From the NCBI GenBank assembly GCA_013817245.1, contig JACDDA010000001.1:434001-498000 (forward strand): a stretch of DNA of 64,000 nucleotides, in the 5' to 3' direction. The notes beneath the pieces are model-generated. The model saw only the letters and a list, made by a program, of their open reading frames with translations, did no database searches and had not been told where the DNA came from. A program made the translations under genes and the position numbers. Shown here piece by piece: positions 8,576-17,879 of the stretch. How positions within the stretch are numbered: the stretch's first letter is position 1; each line of letters begins with the position of its first letter. Source of the DNA: Gammaproteobacteria bacterium. GTDB lineage: Bacteria; Pseudomonadota; Gammaproteobacteria; HTCC5015.

Positions 8576-9211
8576 TTAAGTTTTAAGTTTAAAAGTAATC
8601 TTTAACGTACCGACGCTTGGAACCGCAACCCCATTTTCTATCTGCGGTGCAAATATCCATTTCTTAACTGCTCGACGTGCCGCATTATCCATATCGTAAC
8701 GACCACTTGATTTGGAAATTTCAATAATTCCGGGAATTCCTAACTCATTCACATGAATGAGCAACTCTACCACTCCTTCAATACCCCGATCGAGCGCAGC
8801 TTCTGGATAGGCTGGCTCTACCTTTCTAATTACACCTAATTCTTTTACGCCACCTGACGGTGCGGCAACGGCAACAGGCGCCGGCGGTGGTGGTTCTGGA
8901 ATAGGTTCAGCTACCGGTGTTTTCGTTACAATCGGCGGTGCTGGCTTAGGCGGTGGATCTTTTGGTTTTGGTGGCTCAGGTTTTTCAGGCTCCGGCGGTT
9001 TTTCTTCCGGCGGTAACTGAATCATGCTGACTTGCAACACATTCATCTTAACGGGTGGTATAGGCTCAGGTTCCTGCATTAACCACAACAAAGATCCAAT
9101 GTGTAATGCAAACACCCCGACGAGTACCGCAAAATCGCGCGGATTAAACGCGGGTTCAGCGTATAAGCTACTGACAGACATGTTATGTGTGGTAACAACC
9201 ATATTTTTCAT
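8576..9211 (-). CDS. tonB: TonB energy-transducing protein
   Basis: The 211-residue protein has one N-terminal membrane anchor (about 27-43), a Pro/Glu/Lys-rich periplasm-spanning linker (about 65-120 with PPEEKPPEPEKPEPPK) and a C-terminal TonB domain with GVVELLIHVNELG and KWIFAPQIENGV. It transmits the ExbBD proton-motive energy to outer-membrane receptors for iron complexes or vitamin B12. It is the first gene of the operon. The ATG at 9211 is taken, but an in-frame ATG at 9181 (MSVSSLYAEPAF) is also possible; neither has a strong ribosome site. I saw no clear Fur box upstream. Confidence 0.92.
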   Translation of the reverse strand: MKNMVVTTHNMSVSSLYAEPAFNPRDFAVLVGVFALHIGSLLWLMQEPEPIPPVKMNVLQVSMIQLPPEEKPPEPEKPEPPKPKDPPPKPAPPIVTKTPVAEPIPEPPPPAPVAVAAPSGGVKELGVIRKVEPAYPEAALDRGIEGVVELLIHVNELGIPGIIEISKSSGRYDMDNAARRAVKKWIFAPQIENGVAVPSVGTLKITFKLKT

Positions 9212-9464
9212 GCAGCCATCGTAAAGGCAGACAGCATAAAGAATCTATTCTTGTTCATATCCGTACTTATAAAAATCGCATAAAAAAATTAATGGCAAAA
9301 TAAGCAGAGCTCGCATTTTTATGCGGAAGAGATTTGCAGAAATCACGGTATAAAAAATTTATATTTGATGCGCTCCCAAAATACCGCGTCACAAATATCA
9401 CAGTAGCTAGCATCTTAAAGCGCCCTAAAGCATTCCAGATACTTATATATACAAACCAGGAAAA
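9212..9464. other. Gene-free stretch between tonB and tRNA-Phe
   Basis: About 250 AT-rich bases. The only clear structure is a 10-bp inverted repeat CGCATAAAAA (9277-9286) with TTTTTATGCG (9316-9325), spaced by 29 bases, in the region where the tonB promoter or the end of the tRNA transcript should lie. No coding frame here looks real. Confidence 0.5.
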
Positions 9465-9540
9465 TGGTGCCCGGGGGCGGAATCGAACCACCGACACGAG
9501 GATTTTCAATCCTCTGCTCTACCGACTGAGCTACCCGGGC
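9465..9540 (-). tRNA. tRNA-Phe (anticodon GAA)
   Basis: The reverse strand folds into a full cloverleaf of 76 bases: acceptor GCCCGGG with CCCGGGC, D-arm GCTC...GAGC, anticodon stem GAGGA/TCCTC with loop TTGAAAA giving anticodon GAA, T-arm GGTGG-TTCGATT-CCGCC and an encoded CCA end. A tRNA-Phe beside yggX is a common gammaproteobacterial arrangement. Confidence 0.98.
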
Positions 9541-9552
9541 GGGGGGAGGCGT

Positions 9553-9581
9553 ATTAAACCGACCGAACCGCCATGAGTCAA
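9553..9581 (-). promoter_or_regulatory. Sigma-70-type promoter of tRNA-Phe
   Basis: On the - strand TTGACT (9576-9581) and TTTAAT (9553-9558) are separated by exactly 17 bases, followed by a C/G-rich discriminator just ahead of the tRNA 5' end, as in stringently controlled stable-RNA promoters. Confidence 0.75.
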
Positions 9582-9637
9582 GGCGCCAACGAGATTATTT
9601 CGACATAGATTATTCTGGCGCCATGAGCACAAGAAGA

Positions 9638-9907
9638 TTATTTCAGCGGCGTAAATTCTTGAGGTACTGCTGAACCTTCACCAAACAGAAACTTTTCCAT
9701 TTCTTCTTCTAAAAATTTCCGCGCTTTAGGATCCACCGGCATTAATCGATATTCATTAATCAACATGGTTTGATGCTTAACCCACTGTTGCCACGCTTCT
9801 TTGGACACGCCTTCAAAAATGCGTTTACCTAAAGCGCCGGGATAAGGAGGGCGTTCTAAAGCCTCGGCTTCAAAACCTAATTTTGCGCATTGCACCAAAC
9901 GAGTCAC
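9638..9907 (-). CDS. yggX: YggX, oxidative damage / Fe(2+)-trafficking protein
   Basis: The 89-residue protein opens with [28 protein letters not shown], including the single conserved cysteine at position 7 that marks YggX, and continues with [17 protein letters not shown]. YggX limits iron-driven oxidative damage and protects Fe-S enzymes. It suits its partner MutY, which is itself an Fe-S enzyme acting on oxidised guanine. The gene overlaps the end of mutY by 4 bases, with a GTG start inside GTGA, so it is coupled to mutY. The tRNA-Phe gene lies downstream. Confidence 0.95.
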   Translation of the reverse strand: MTRLVQCAKLGFEAEALERPPYPGALGKRIFEGVSKEAWQQWVKHQTMLINEYRLMPVDPKARKFLEEEMEKFLFGEGSAVPQEFTPLK

Positions 9908-10962
9908 GAGAGTGTCCTTTCCGTTTTTAAACGATTAATTAATTGCATTACCGGTGCTGCGAGACCCACCGGTGCAGAATCAGCGTTATACCAAAGCCAA
10001 CGATCCGGCTCCAGCACGACATCGAGCGAGCGCCGCAAAATAGCACGGATCGGCATGATGTCGAGATGAAAATGACTGAATGTGTGCCGCAAACTCGGAT
10101 AATGTTCGGTGATTTCAATATCACCCCAAATAAATTCCGCCCATTCAACAGCAGAAATCTCCGGCGGAATTTCCGGCAAACTTAATAAACCGCCCCAAAT
10201 ACCTATCGGTGGACGACGCTCTAATAACAAATCACCGTCTGCATTTTGCAACAGCAACATGCGTGTTTGCCGCACGGGAATACTGCGTTTAGGTTTCGCA
10301 TGCGGAAACGCCATCACATTATTTTGCGCGTACGCTAAACAATCTTGCTGCAAGGGACACATGGCACACGCAGGTTTAGTACGCGTACAAATCATCGCGC
10401 CTAAATCCATCATGGCTTGGGTATACGCTTGATTATTCTCTGTCGGTATTAATTGTTCCGCATACGACCACAACTGAGTCGCCACACTCACTTGCCCGGG
10501 CCAACCGGGTACTGCGTAGTAACGCGCCAATACGCGTTTTACATTGCCATCTAAAATAGCGTGTGGTTGATGTAATGCTAACGCCAAGATTGCACCGGCA
10601 GTAGAACGCCCAATGCCAGGCAATGCTTGTACACTTTCAATCGTCGCTGGGAATTGTCCTTGATGCTGATCTCGAATCTGTTGCGCGGCTTTGTGTAAAT
10701 TACGCGCACGTGCGTAATAACCCAAACCCGACCAATGCGCTAACACATTATCTAAAGGGGCATTGGCTAAGGTTATAACATCCGGAAATTCACTCATGAA
10801 GCGTTGGTAATAAGGTATCACCGTTGCTACTTGCGTTTGTTGTAACATGATCTCAGATATCCACACGCGATACGACGTGGGGTTTTGTTGCCAAGGCAAT
10901 GTTTTACGACCGTGGTGCGCGTACCATTGCAGTACGCGCTCCGCAAAATTATTTATTGCCAC
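9904..10962 (-). CDS. mutY: A/G-specific adenine glycosylase MutY
   Basis: MutY removes adenine mispaired with 8-oxoguanine. The 352-residue protein has the catalytic glutamate E37 in [10 protein letters not shown], the helix-hairpin-helix [13 protein letters not shown] (114-126), the catalytic aspartate D138 in [12 protein letters not shown], and the four-cysteine [4Fe-4S] loop C192-C199-C202-C208. A C-terminal NUDIX-like domain (about 228-345) recognises 8-oxoG. The GTG start directly follows the asmA stop. Operon asmA-mutY-yggX is typical of gammaproteobacteria. Confidence 0.97.
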   Translation of the reverse strand: MAINNFAERVLQWYAHHGRKTLPWQQNPTSYRVWISEIMLQQTQVATVIPYYQRFMSEFPDVITLANAPLDNVLAHWSGLGYYARARNLHKAAQQIRDQHQGQFPATIESVQALPGIGRSTAGAILALALHQPHAILDGNVKRVLARYYAVPGWPGQVSVATQLWSYAEQLIPTENNQAYTQAMMDLGAMICTRTKPACAMCPLQQDCLAYAQNNVMAFPHAKPKRSIPVRQTRMLLLQNADGDLLLERRPPIGIWGGLLSLPEIPPEISAVEWAEFIWGDIEITEHYPSLRHTFSHFHLDIMPIRAILRRSLDVVLEPDRWLWYNADSAPVGLAAPVMQLINRLKTERTLS

Positions 10963-13107
10963 TTATAAATATTTCTTTAGCTTATCTTTTAATTTATCTT
11001 TGGCTTCTTTTTCCGCTTTATCTTTTTCTTGTTGGATACGCTGATCCGCTTCTTGTTTTAATTTAGTTTTTTCAGCTTCATATTGCGCTTTTAATTTAGT
11101 TCTTTCTTGATCAATTAAAGTTTTTACCGATGATGTATCTAAACCATAAGACGGTGCGGCAAAACTACCTTTAACATAAAAAGGAATGGCGTTCTTCATG
11201 CCAACTTGGGTTTTAGATTCTCGATAGTCAGCACGCGCTTTAATATTTAGTGTTTCATTCGCGATATCAATATTGCCTTGTGCATCTGCCAATAAATGAT
11301 CACTGTCTAATTTCATTGTCTGCATCATCACACCATTTTTAATCGGCCCACCGCCACTGAAATTACCAAACGGGGTTTCTTTCGGCCCACTATCTTTAGC
11401 GGGCAACTGGCCTTTCAGCAAACCTTTCGCTTGCTTAATTAAACTGGTGACATTCATGCCTTTTATGACGCCATTTCGAAAACTATATTGCACCTCACCC
11501 GTCATGCTACGTTTTAACGCATTAACAGATTCACCGGACATGCGCGCATCCAAATTCATATCTAACAAACCACGCACAAAATCCATTTCCATAAAGTCTT
11601 TCATTAAAGGCTCAGCTTGCACATTTTTCATCGCTATATTCACGGTGTACTGCGTTACCGCTTGCTGAATATCAATGCGGGTTTTGCCTTGAATACGTCC
11701 ATCGTACATATCAAATTTAAAAGGATCTAAATCAATCACGCTGTCTTTAATGCGCAAACCTAAATCATAATTATGCGTGCTCATCTTCATAAACTGCACG
11801 TGCTGCAATTTAATGGCTAACAAAACATCCAAAGTCCGCAATAAATCTTTGGGTAAATCAATCGGCGTATCGGCAACTGGTACAGGCGCAACCGACTTCT
11901 TGTTTGATGCGGCGCTTCCTTCAGTAGATGCAACGGGATCTGCTGCAAGATAGCGATCTGCATTAATGTTATCCCACTGCAATTCACCGCGTATGGTCAG
12001 CGGTTCAAATTTTGGTAACTCAATATGGCCCGTCACTTGTGTATCATCAAATTTTAAACGCAGCGCTTTTAAACTCATCGCGTCTGCATGGCCCTGCAAC
12101 TTCGCATCCAAACTAAGCGCGCCCAAGGTTTTAGGATCGCTGGTTTCAGGAATTTCCATCGCCAATGCGGTCATCATCTGACGAATAGATGACGTCGCTA
12201 AACGTAAATCCATATCAACGGTCGGTTGCTCGCTCATCAAACCATTAATAGCGCCTTGAAAATTCATATCCATATTCGCGGCTTGTAAAGTTCCTTTTTC
12301 AATCGTCATTTGATCCGCATCTAAAGTAACAACTGCAACCAACATTAATTGCAAATGCTGTTCTTGATTAGGAATGCCTTCGCCACTGACTGTTAATTGC
12401 ATATTCAATGGCATAAACCGATATTCAGCTTTAACTAAATCCCAGTGTAATTGACCATCTACTTGCAAACCCGCGATCACTTTAGGCTGACTCTGACGAA
12501 TGCTAAGCTGCGTTTCAAAATCTAACGGTTTACCCGTTTCAATAACATCAGTACTCACATTCCAATGTTCAATTTGCGTACGCACGCCGGTAACTTTGTC
12601 GTCATAAACTAAACCTGCGTCTTCAATTTCTAAACCACCAATATAAATCGGTGGTAATTGTTGTCTTTCAGCTAACTTCTCTTCATCGGTAACAGCACTA
12701 TCATCGCTACTCCAACTAGCCCAGTTCACTCGCGCATCTGCTGCTTTTTCTAAATTCACTTGCAAGCCATGCAAACGCACCGTACCTACGCGTGTTTCTA
12801 AACGAAACAATGGCAATACGGCCACTTTAATATCCGCGCTTTGAATACGCGCAAACACAGGTTCAGTAAAACCTTTAGGATTACCAATCGTCGCTTCCCC
12901 TATTTCCAAACCCAACCAAGGAAAAAATGCTAACGATAAGTCACCTTTGATTTCTAACTGCCGCCCCGTGGTGTGTGCAAACCACTGCTGAATCTCCGGC
13001 TTATAATCATTGGGATCAACAAAAACTAAAATGCCGACCACAGTCAGCACCAATGCCAACCCTAGAGCCGACAATGCCCACAACCCGCGTTTGACCCACA
13101 TATTCAT
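10963..13107 (-). CDS. AsmA family protein
   Basis: The 714-residue protein has an N-terminal membrane helix (about 7-29) and a long periplasmic part of beta-rich repeats. AsmA motifs include DPNDYKPEIQQWFAHTTGR near 31-49, IGEATIGNPKGF, and a C-terminal domain with GEVQYSFRNGVIKGMNV and ADYRESKTQVG. A Lys/Glu-rich coiled-coil tail of about 50 residues closes it. AsmA-like proteins belong to the bridge-like lipid-transfer family and influence outer-membrane lipid traffic. The ATG at 13107 has an AAGGA site. It is the first gene of the operon with mutY and yggX. Confidence 0.9.
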   Translation of the reverse strand: MNMWVKRGLWALSALGLALVLTVVGILVFVDPNDYKPEIQQWFAHTTGRQLEIKGDLSLAFFPWLGLEIGEATIGNPKGFTEPVFARIQSADIKVAVLPLFRLETRVGTVRLHGLQVNLEKAADARVNWASWSSDDSAVTDEEKLAERQQLPPIYIGGLEIEDAGLVYDDKVTGVRTQIEHWNVSTDVIETGKPLDFETQLSIRQSQPKVIAGLQVDGQLHWDLVKAEYRFMPLNMQLTVSGEGIPNQEQHLQLMLVAVVTLDADQMTIEKGTLQAANMDMNFQGAINGLMSEQPTVDMDLRLATSSIRQMMTALAMEIPETSDPKTLGALSLDAKLQGHADAMSLKALRLKFDDTQVTGHIELPKFEPLTIRGELQWDNINADRYLAADPVASTEGSAASNKKSVAPVPVADTPIDLPKDLLRTLDVLLAIKLQHVQFMKMSTHNYDLGLRIKDSVIDLDPFKFDMYDGRIQGKTRIDIQQAVTQYTVNIAMKNVQAEPLMKDFMEMDFVRGLLDMNLDARMSGESVNALKRSMTGEVQYSFRNGVIKGMNVTSLIKQAKGLLKGQLPAKDSGPKETPFGNFSGGGPIKNGVMMQTMKLDSDHLLADAQGNIDIANETLNIKARADYRESKTQVGMKNAIPFYVKGSFAAPSYGLDTSSVKTLIDQERTKLKAQYEAEKTKLKQEADQRIQQEKDKAEKEAKDKLKDKLKKYL

Positions 13108-13271
13108 AACATTCCTTTAAGCAGTAAACTATTTCACAGTAAACGTCTACGCTAACAGAATCACGCGATCGTTTTAAGTTCATTTCGATTATTGAGACAT
13201 AAAGAATTTAAACAGAATAAACGTGATATAGAAATCTTTACACGAACCAGCACAACGAGCTTAAACGCGCA

Positions 13272-14012
13272 CTAAACATCCCATAACAATTTCACGATAA
13301 ACACAGCGCTGACTATATATAAGGTAAGACGCACTAACCGCTCACCCGAACGAATCATCACATGCGTGGCCGACCACGCACCCACCGCATTGCCTACCGC
13401 AAGCACCGCACCCGCCAACCAAACAATCTCGCTTTGCCAAGCAAAAATAACTAACGCCACCATGTTAATCGGCAATACAACAAATACTTTATGCATATTG
13501 GTGCGGATTAAATCCAAACCCGCCACACGATTTAAAATAAGCATTAATAAAAATCCGATACCGATTTGAATAAGCCCCCCATAGAAACCTACCAACGGCA
13601 TTAAACAATACGCCCACATCCATGAACCGGGGTTTTCACTTTTACGACTAAAGCGTTGTTCTAAAACACTGGCAACTAGTACCAACACCATAATGACACT
13701 TAAAAAATGTCGAAACGATTCACCATCAAAATGCGCGCCCCACCATGCACCTACTACAACACCGGGTAACGCTAACGCACTTAATATCAAACTGCGGCGC
13801 CATTCCGCCATGCCTTTTTTATGAAACACCCACATCGACGCAAGCGATTGCGCAATCACCGCCACGCGATTCGTGCCATTCGCAACCGGCCCTGACATGC
13901 CCATAAAAATCATTAAAGGCACGGTTAAAATCGAACCACCGCCTGCGAGCACATTGATATAACCCGATGCGACACCGGCTAATAACAATAAAATAATATG
14001 GGAAACTTCCAC
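13272..14012 (-). CDS. TSUP family (TauE/SafE) membrane permease
   Basis: The 246-residue protein has seven or eight transmembrane helices and the TSUP pattern: AGGGSILTVPLMIFMGMSGPVANGTNRVAV near 23-52 and the repeat YGGLIQIGIGFLLMLIL near 149-165. The family exports sulfite, sulfoacetate or related organosulfur anions; the substrate here cannot be told. It starts with GTG 17 bases after yicC on the same strand, so the two may be co-transcribed. No sulfur-metabolism genes adjoin it. Confidence 0.87.
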   Translation of the reverse strand: MEVSHIILLLLAGVASGYINVLAGGGSILTVPLMIFMGMSGPVANGTNRVAVIAQSLASMWVFHKKGMAEWRRSLILSALALPGVVVGAWWGAHFDGESFRHFLSVIMVLVLVASVLEQRFSRKSENPGSWMWAYCLMPLVGFYGGLIQIGIGFLLMLILNRVAGLDLIRTNMHKVFVVLPINMVALVIFAWQSEIVWLAGAVLAVGNAVGAWSATHVMIRSGERLVRLTLYIVSAVFIVKLLWDV

Positions 14013-14029
14013 CGATACGACTCTAAGCG

Positions 14030-14893
14030 TTACTCAATGTTTTGTACTTGCTCACGCATTTGTTCGATCATGACTTTTAAATCAACCGCCGCACGCGTGG
14101 TTTCTGCATCTGCTGATTTTGAACCCAAGGTGTTTGCTTCACGATTTAATTCTTGCATTAAAAAATCGAGTCGGCGACCCACCGGTTCATCGCGTTTTAG
14201 AACATCGCGCACTTCTTTAATGTGCGACTCCAAACGATCCAATTCTTCTGATACATCCATGCGTTGCGCAATGATGACTAATTCTTGTTCTAAGCGGCCA
14301 GGATCTGCGTTAACGCCTAAATCCGCAATGCGGGTTTGTAATTTTTCACGAATCGCTTGCATAACATCGCTTCTGCGCGCTTGCACATTTTTTACGATCT
14401 CAGCAATTAACGCGCAGCGTTGCAATAACATGTCGGCAATACGTCCGCCTTCACGTTCGCGTGTAGCAATTAATTCTTCTAACGCTAATTTCAAACTATT
14501 TAAGGCGGCTTGTTCTAGTACGGAATTGTCACGCTCTAGTTCTTTGAGTACGCCGGGCATGCGCAATAATTCCAACGGACTCACGGCCGCAGGATTTTCT
14601 AATTGTGCGCTTAACTGTCGACAAACTGTGGTCAGTTTCTGCACGTATTCATTATTAATATATAAATCGTTCACCACTTGCGCGTTGGCTTTAAAACGCA
14701 AATTACAATCAATTTTGCCGCGGCCTAATGTAGCCGCTAAATTCTCGCGAACGGTTTGCTCAATGCTGCGCAAATCATCCGCCAAACGCAAACTGACATC
14801 TAAATAACGATGGTTCACCGAGCGTAATTCCCATACCAAACTGCCGTGCTCGTTATTTGATTCAATGCGTGCAAACGCTGTCATGCTTTTCAT
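14030..14893 (-). CDS. yicC: YicC family endoribonuclease
   Basis: The protein starts MKSMTAFARIE, the family's hallmark N-terminus, and ends with the conserved block GRRLDFLMQELNREANTLGSKSADAETTRAAVDLK. YicC is an RNase implicated in decay of small regulatory RNAs. I place the start at the ATG at 14893 rather than 14923: it has an AGGAG site about 8 bases upstream and gives 287 residues, the usual family length. It is divergent from rph, with 120 bases between them, as in many gammaproteobacteria where yicC and rph are neighbours. Confidence 0.95.
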   Translation of the reverse strand: MKSMTAFARIESNNEHGSLVWELRSVNHRYLDVSLRLADDLRSIEQTVRENLAATLGRGKIDCNLRFKANAQVVNDLYINNEYVQKLTTVCRQLSAQLENPAAVSPLELLRMPGVLKELERDNSVLEQAALNSLKLALEELIATREREGGRIADMLLQRCALIAEIVKNVQARRSDVMQAIREKLQTRIADLGVNADPGRLEQELVIIAQRMDVSEELDRLESHIKEVRDVLKRDEPVGRRLDFLMQELNREANTLGSKSADAETTRAAVDLKVMIEQMREQVQNIE

Positions 14894-14975
14894 TAATGAA
14901 ACTCCTAAAAACCGGTGGCGCACTTTAACAGAAAGTGTTTATTGCGCCCAATGCCGCCCGTTGATTAAGCAGGCT

Positions 14976-14984
14976 TGGTATACT
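14976..14984 (+). promoter_or_regulatory. Extended -10 promoter element for rph
   Basis: TGGTATACT matches an extended -10 (TGnTATAAT) and lies 29 bases before the rph start. No good -35 hexamer stands 17 bases upstream; TTGATT at 14961-14966 is too close to serve. The element likely starts the rph-rdgB-hemW transcript. Confidence 0.5.
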
Positions 14985-15013
14985 AGCGCCTCTTTTTATT
15001 TTCCAGGATTATC

Positions 15014-15751
15014 ATGAGCAACACAGCTGCATCTTCTATTCGCCCTAGCGGCCGCGCCGCCGATGAAAAACGTGTTACCCGTTTTACACGTCATTACACC
15101 AAACACGCCGAAGGTTCTGTTTTAGTCGAATGCGGTGACACTAAAGTTATTTGCACCGCGAGCATTGAAGATAAAGCGCCGCCATTTTTAAAAGGTACAG
15201 GCTCTGGGTGGGTAACCGCAGAATATGGCATGTTGCCACGCGCAACCAATACTCGAAATGCACGCGAAGCCGCGCGCGGCAAACAAGCCGGACGCACGCA
15301 AGAAATTCAACGTTTAATTGGTCGTGCGTTACGCGCCGCGGTAGATTTACACGCGCTCGGCGATCGCACTATCACCATTGATTGCGATGTACTGCAGGCC
15401 GATGGCGGTACACGCACGGCTGCTATTACGGGTAGCTTTGTTGCGCTGGCCGATGCTATTAATTATTTATTAAGCAAAAAACTCATCAAGAAAAATCCTT
15501 TACATGGATCCGTCGCCGCTGTTTCTGTCGGAATTTATAAAGGCATTCCGGTTTTAGATTTAGATTACAAAGAAGATTCTGACGCTGAAACCGATATGAA
15601 TGTAGTGATGAATGAAGCCGGTGGTTTTATTGAAATTCAAGGCACGGCGGAAGGTCATGCGTTTCGTGCAGAAGAATTAGAAATCATGCTGGCGTTAGCA
15701 CGCAAAGGTATTAATGAACTCATCGACGCACAACGCGCTGCATTGGCGTAA
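15014..15751 (+). CDS. rph: Ribonuclease PH
   Basis: RNase PH is a phosphorolytic exoribonuclease that trims tRNA 3' ends. The 245-residue protein starts near [28 protein letters not shown] and contains the active-site pattern [40 protein letters not shown] in two blocks (66-105) and the [21 protein letters not shown] strand-loop (124-144) that binds phosphate. The length equals that of typical RNase PH, and the frame is intact, unlike the frameshifted gene of E. coli K-12. An AGGA ribosome site precedes the ATG. rdgB begins 9 bases downstream. Confidence 0.97.
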   Translation: MSNTAASSIRPSGRAADEKRVTRFTRHYTKHAEGSVLVECGDTKVICTASIEDKAPPFLKGTGSGWVTAEYGMLPRATNTRNAREAARGKQAGRTQEIQRLIGRALRAAVDLHALGDRTITIDCDVLQADGGTRTAAITGSFVALADAINYLLSKKLIKKNPLHGSVAAVSVGIYKGIPVLDLDYKEDSDAETDMNVVMNEAGGFIEIQGTAEGHAFRAEELEIMLALARKGINELIDAQRAALA

Positions 15752-15760
15752 ACCATCTGC

Positions 15761-16366
15761 ATGTTAACGCTGCCAACAAAAATCGTCTTAGCGTCTAACA
15801 ATGCAGGGAAACTGCGCGAGTTTCAGTATTTGTTTAACGATTGGCAATGCGAAGTAATTCCGCAAAAGCATTTTGCTATTGCCGATGCGGAAGAAACCGG
15901 TTTAAGTTTTATTGAAAACGCTTTAATAAAAGCGCGCCATGCTGCACAGCTCAGCGGTTTGCCCGCATTAGCGGATGATTCCGGAATTGCGGTAGATGTT
16001 TTGAATGGCGCGCCTGGCATTTATTCAGCACGTTACGCAGGGATAAATGCGAACGATCAATTAAATAATGAAAAATTATTAGTGGCGTTACGTGATGTTG
16101 CTCCCACACAACGCAGCGCGCGTTATTTATGTGCGATTGCATTCGTAGAACATGCGACTGATCCAACACCTATTATTACTGAAGGCCGCTGGGAAGGTCG
16201 TATTCTTAACGCGCCACAAGGCCACGGTGGGTTTGGTTACGATCCTTTGTTTTGGTTAGAAGAACATCAACAAAGCGCGGCGGAATTAAGCAGCGAAATA
16301 AAAAATAAAATCAGTCATCGTGCGCAAGCTCTGCAATTGTTGCGTCAACGTCTGGGTCGCGTGTAG
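15761..16366 (+). CDS. rdgB: XTP/dITP diphosphatase (RdgB/HAM1)
   Basis: The enzyme hydrolyses non-canonical purine triphosphates so that they are not built into DNA or RNA. The 201-residue sequence has VLASNNAGKLREFQ near 9-22, ADAEETGLSFIENALIKARHAA near 42-63, LADDSGIAVDVLNGAPGIYSARYAG near 70-94, GRWEGRI near 142-148 and GHGGFGYDPLFW near 153-164, the nucleobase- and metal-binding set of the family. It lies 9 bases after rph and 6 bases before hemW; these three form one operon. Confidence 0.97.
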   Translation: MLTLPTKIVLASNNAGKLREFQYLFNDWQCEVIPQKHFAIADAEETGLSFIENALIKARHAAQLSGLPALADDSGIAVDVLNGAPGIYSARYAGINANDQLNNEKLLVALRDVAPTQRSARYLCAIAFVEHATDPTPIITEGRWEGRILNAPQGHGGFGYDPLFWLEEHQQSAAELSSEIKNKISHRAQALQLLRQRLGRV

Positions 16367-16372
16367 CGTTCT

Positions 16373-17545
16373 ATGTTTAATTTTACGGTTGCACCACCGC
16401 TGTCTTTATACATTCATATTCCGTGGTGCGAAAAAAAATGTCCTTATTGCGATTTTAATTCGCATGTTGAAATTAATGGCTTGCCTGAGATTCAATATAT
16501 CGACGCGCTCTTAGCGGACTTAGATTTTGAATTGCAAGATCTTGCGGCTCATCCCGCATTTTCTCAGCGGCCTCTCATCAGTATTTTTATCGGCGGCGGC
16601 ACACCCAGTTTATTTTCAGCAGCCGCTATTGCACGTTTATTAGACGGCGTAAAAAAACGCATGATTTGGGCTGATGATATTGAAATTACTTTAGAAGCGA
16701 ATCCCAATTCATCCGAAGCGATTAAATTTAGCGAGTTCCGCGCCGCCGGGGTTAATCGTTTGTCCATTGGCGTACAAAGCTTTCAAGAAGATTTATTGCC
16801 CCGCATTGGCCGCTTACACGATAAACAACAAGCAGTCCGCGCCGCTGAAGCCGCGCATCATGTAGGTTTTGCTAATTTTAATTTAGATTTGATGTTTGGT
16901 TTACCGCAACAAACATTAGCGCAAGCGCTTAACGATATTGATACTGCGGTGGCGTTATCACCCACGCATATTTCACATTATCAATTAACGCTTGAAGCCA
17001 ACACGGCGTTTGCTGCGCGGCCGCCGCGTTTACCGCATGATGATCTTATCTGGGAAATGCAGCATGCCTGTCAGCAACAACTCGCGCAGGCAGACTATCA
17101 GCACTACGAAGTGTCGGCTTATGCGCGGACGCATAAACAAAGTCGGCATAATTTAAATTATTGGTTGTTTGGTGATTACTTAGGCATCGGCGCAGGCGCG
17201 CATCAAAAACTGACCAATTTGGGCACTCACAGCATCACCCGGCGCTGGAAACAACGTTTACCGCAACAGTATTTGTCAGGTATCAATACACAACAACACG
17301 TCGAAGGCACCCAAATCATTAGTGAAAAAGCGGTTGGATTTGAATTTATGTTGAATGCGCTACGGCTAATTGATGGATTTCCAACGAGACTGTTCGATGA
17401 ACGCTGCGGTTTGCCCTTATCAACGGTTAATCACGTGATCGAAACCGCTATCCACGATGGTTTGCTGCAACAACATTCATCGCATCTGCGCACTACGCCT
17501 CACGGCATGAACTACCTCAATGATTTGTTGGAACGTTTCTTGTAA
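16373..17545 (+). CDS. hemW: Radical SAM protein HemW (putative heme chaperone)
   Basis: The 390-residue protein is often mislabelled as a coproporphyrinogen III oxidase. It shows the radical-SAM cluster motif CEKKCPYCDF near 19-28, the GGGTPSL loop near 75-81, EANP, and GVQSFQEDLLPRIGRLHD near 138-155, plus the HemN-like C-terminal domain with FEFMLNALRL. In HemW the proteins bind heme and deliver it to respiratory enzymes. It is the last gene of the rph-rdgB-hemW unit. Confidence 0.93.
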   Translation: MFNFTVAPPLSLYIHIPWCEKKCPYCDFNSHVEINGLPEIQYIDALLADLDFELQDLAAHPAFSQRPLISIFIGGGTPSLFSAAAIARLLDGVKKRMIWADDIEITLEANPNSSEAIKFSEFRAAGVNRLSIGVQSFQEDLLPRIGRLHDKQQAVRAAEAAHHVGFANFNLDLMFGLPQQTLAQALNDIDTAVALSPTHISHYQLTLEANTAFAARPPRLPHDDLIWEMQHACQQQLAQADYQHYEVSAYARTHKQSRHNLNYWLFGDYLGIGAGAHQKLTNLGTHSITRRWKQRLPQQYLSGINTQQHVEGTQIISEKAVGFEFMLNALRLIDGFPTRLFDERCGLPLSTVNHVIETAIHDGLLQQHSSHLRTTPHGMNYLNDLLERFL

Positions 17546-17633
17546 GTACTTCATATAAGCCAGTAATCCACTGCCCATAAAACGATGGCTGGGATTTTCC
17601 GGGGATTTTTTCGAGTACTTCTAGGAGCTGTTT

Positions 17634-17879
17634 ATGATGTCCGTGCCTGCTTACACACCCGTGGACTGCACAACTTATGCGTTGTTCGAACTCGCCATTC
17701 TTAAAGGTGAAGGCTTACGGATGCGCTGGCGCTCACGTTTGCAGCAAGCGCATGTGGCAACATTATTTCCAGAAAATTTACGCACCCGCTGGCACAGCGA
17801 ATTTTTGATCGCGCGGGATTACCAAGGTAAGCGTTATGTATTGCGCTTAGATCGAATCCAACGCATTCAAGAGCTATAG
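17634..17879 (+). CDS. Rof/YaeO-like Rho-binding antiterminator (probable)
   Basis: The 81-residue protein begins with AYTPVDCTTYALFELAILKGEG and ends with KRYVLRLDRIQRIQEL. This matches the frame of Rof (Y-x-P-[IV]-[DN]-C at the start, a Sm-like beta-barrel, and LRLDKI near the end). Rof binds transcription terminator Rho and blocks it. The middle (RSRLQQAHVATLFPENLRTRWHS) is less typical, so the assignment is probable, not sure. A strong AGGAG site precedes the ATG pair. The stop overlaps the end of the convergent DUF4124 gene. Confidence 0.62.
   Translation: MMSVPAYTPVDCTTYALFELAILKGEGLRMRWRSRLQQAHVATLFPENLRTRWHSEFLIARDYQGKRYVLRLDRIQRIQEL

Noticed and set aside
9212-9330. A Fur box before tonB
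   Set aside because: I searched by eye for the GATAATGATAATCATTATC-type pattern and found none with enough matches.
9334-9576. An 80-codon + strand frame across the tRNA-Phe gene
   Set aside because: It runs through the complement of the tRNA and its promoter and has no protein-like features.
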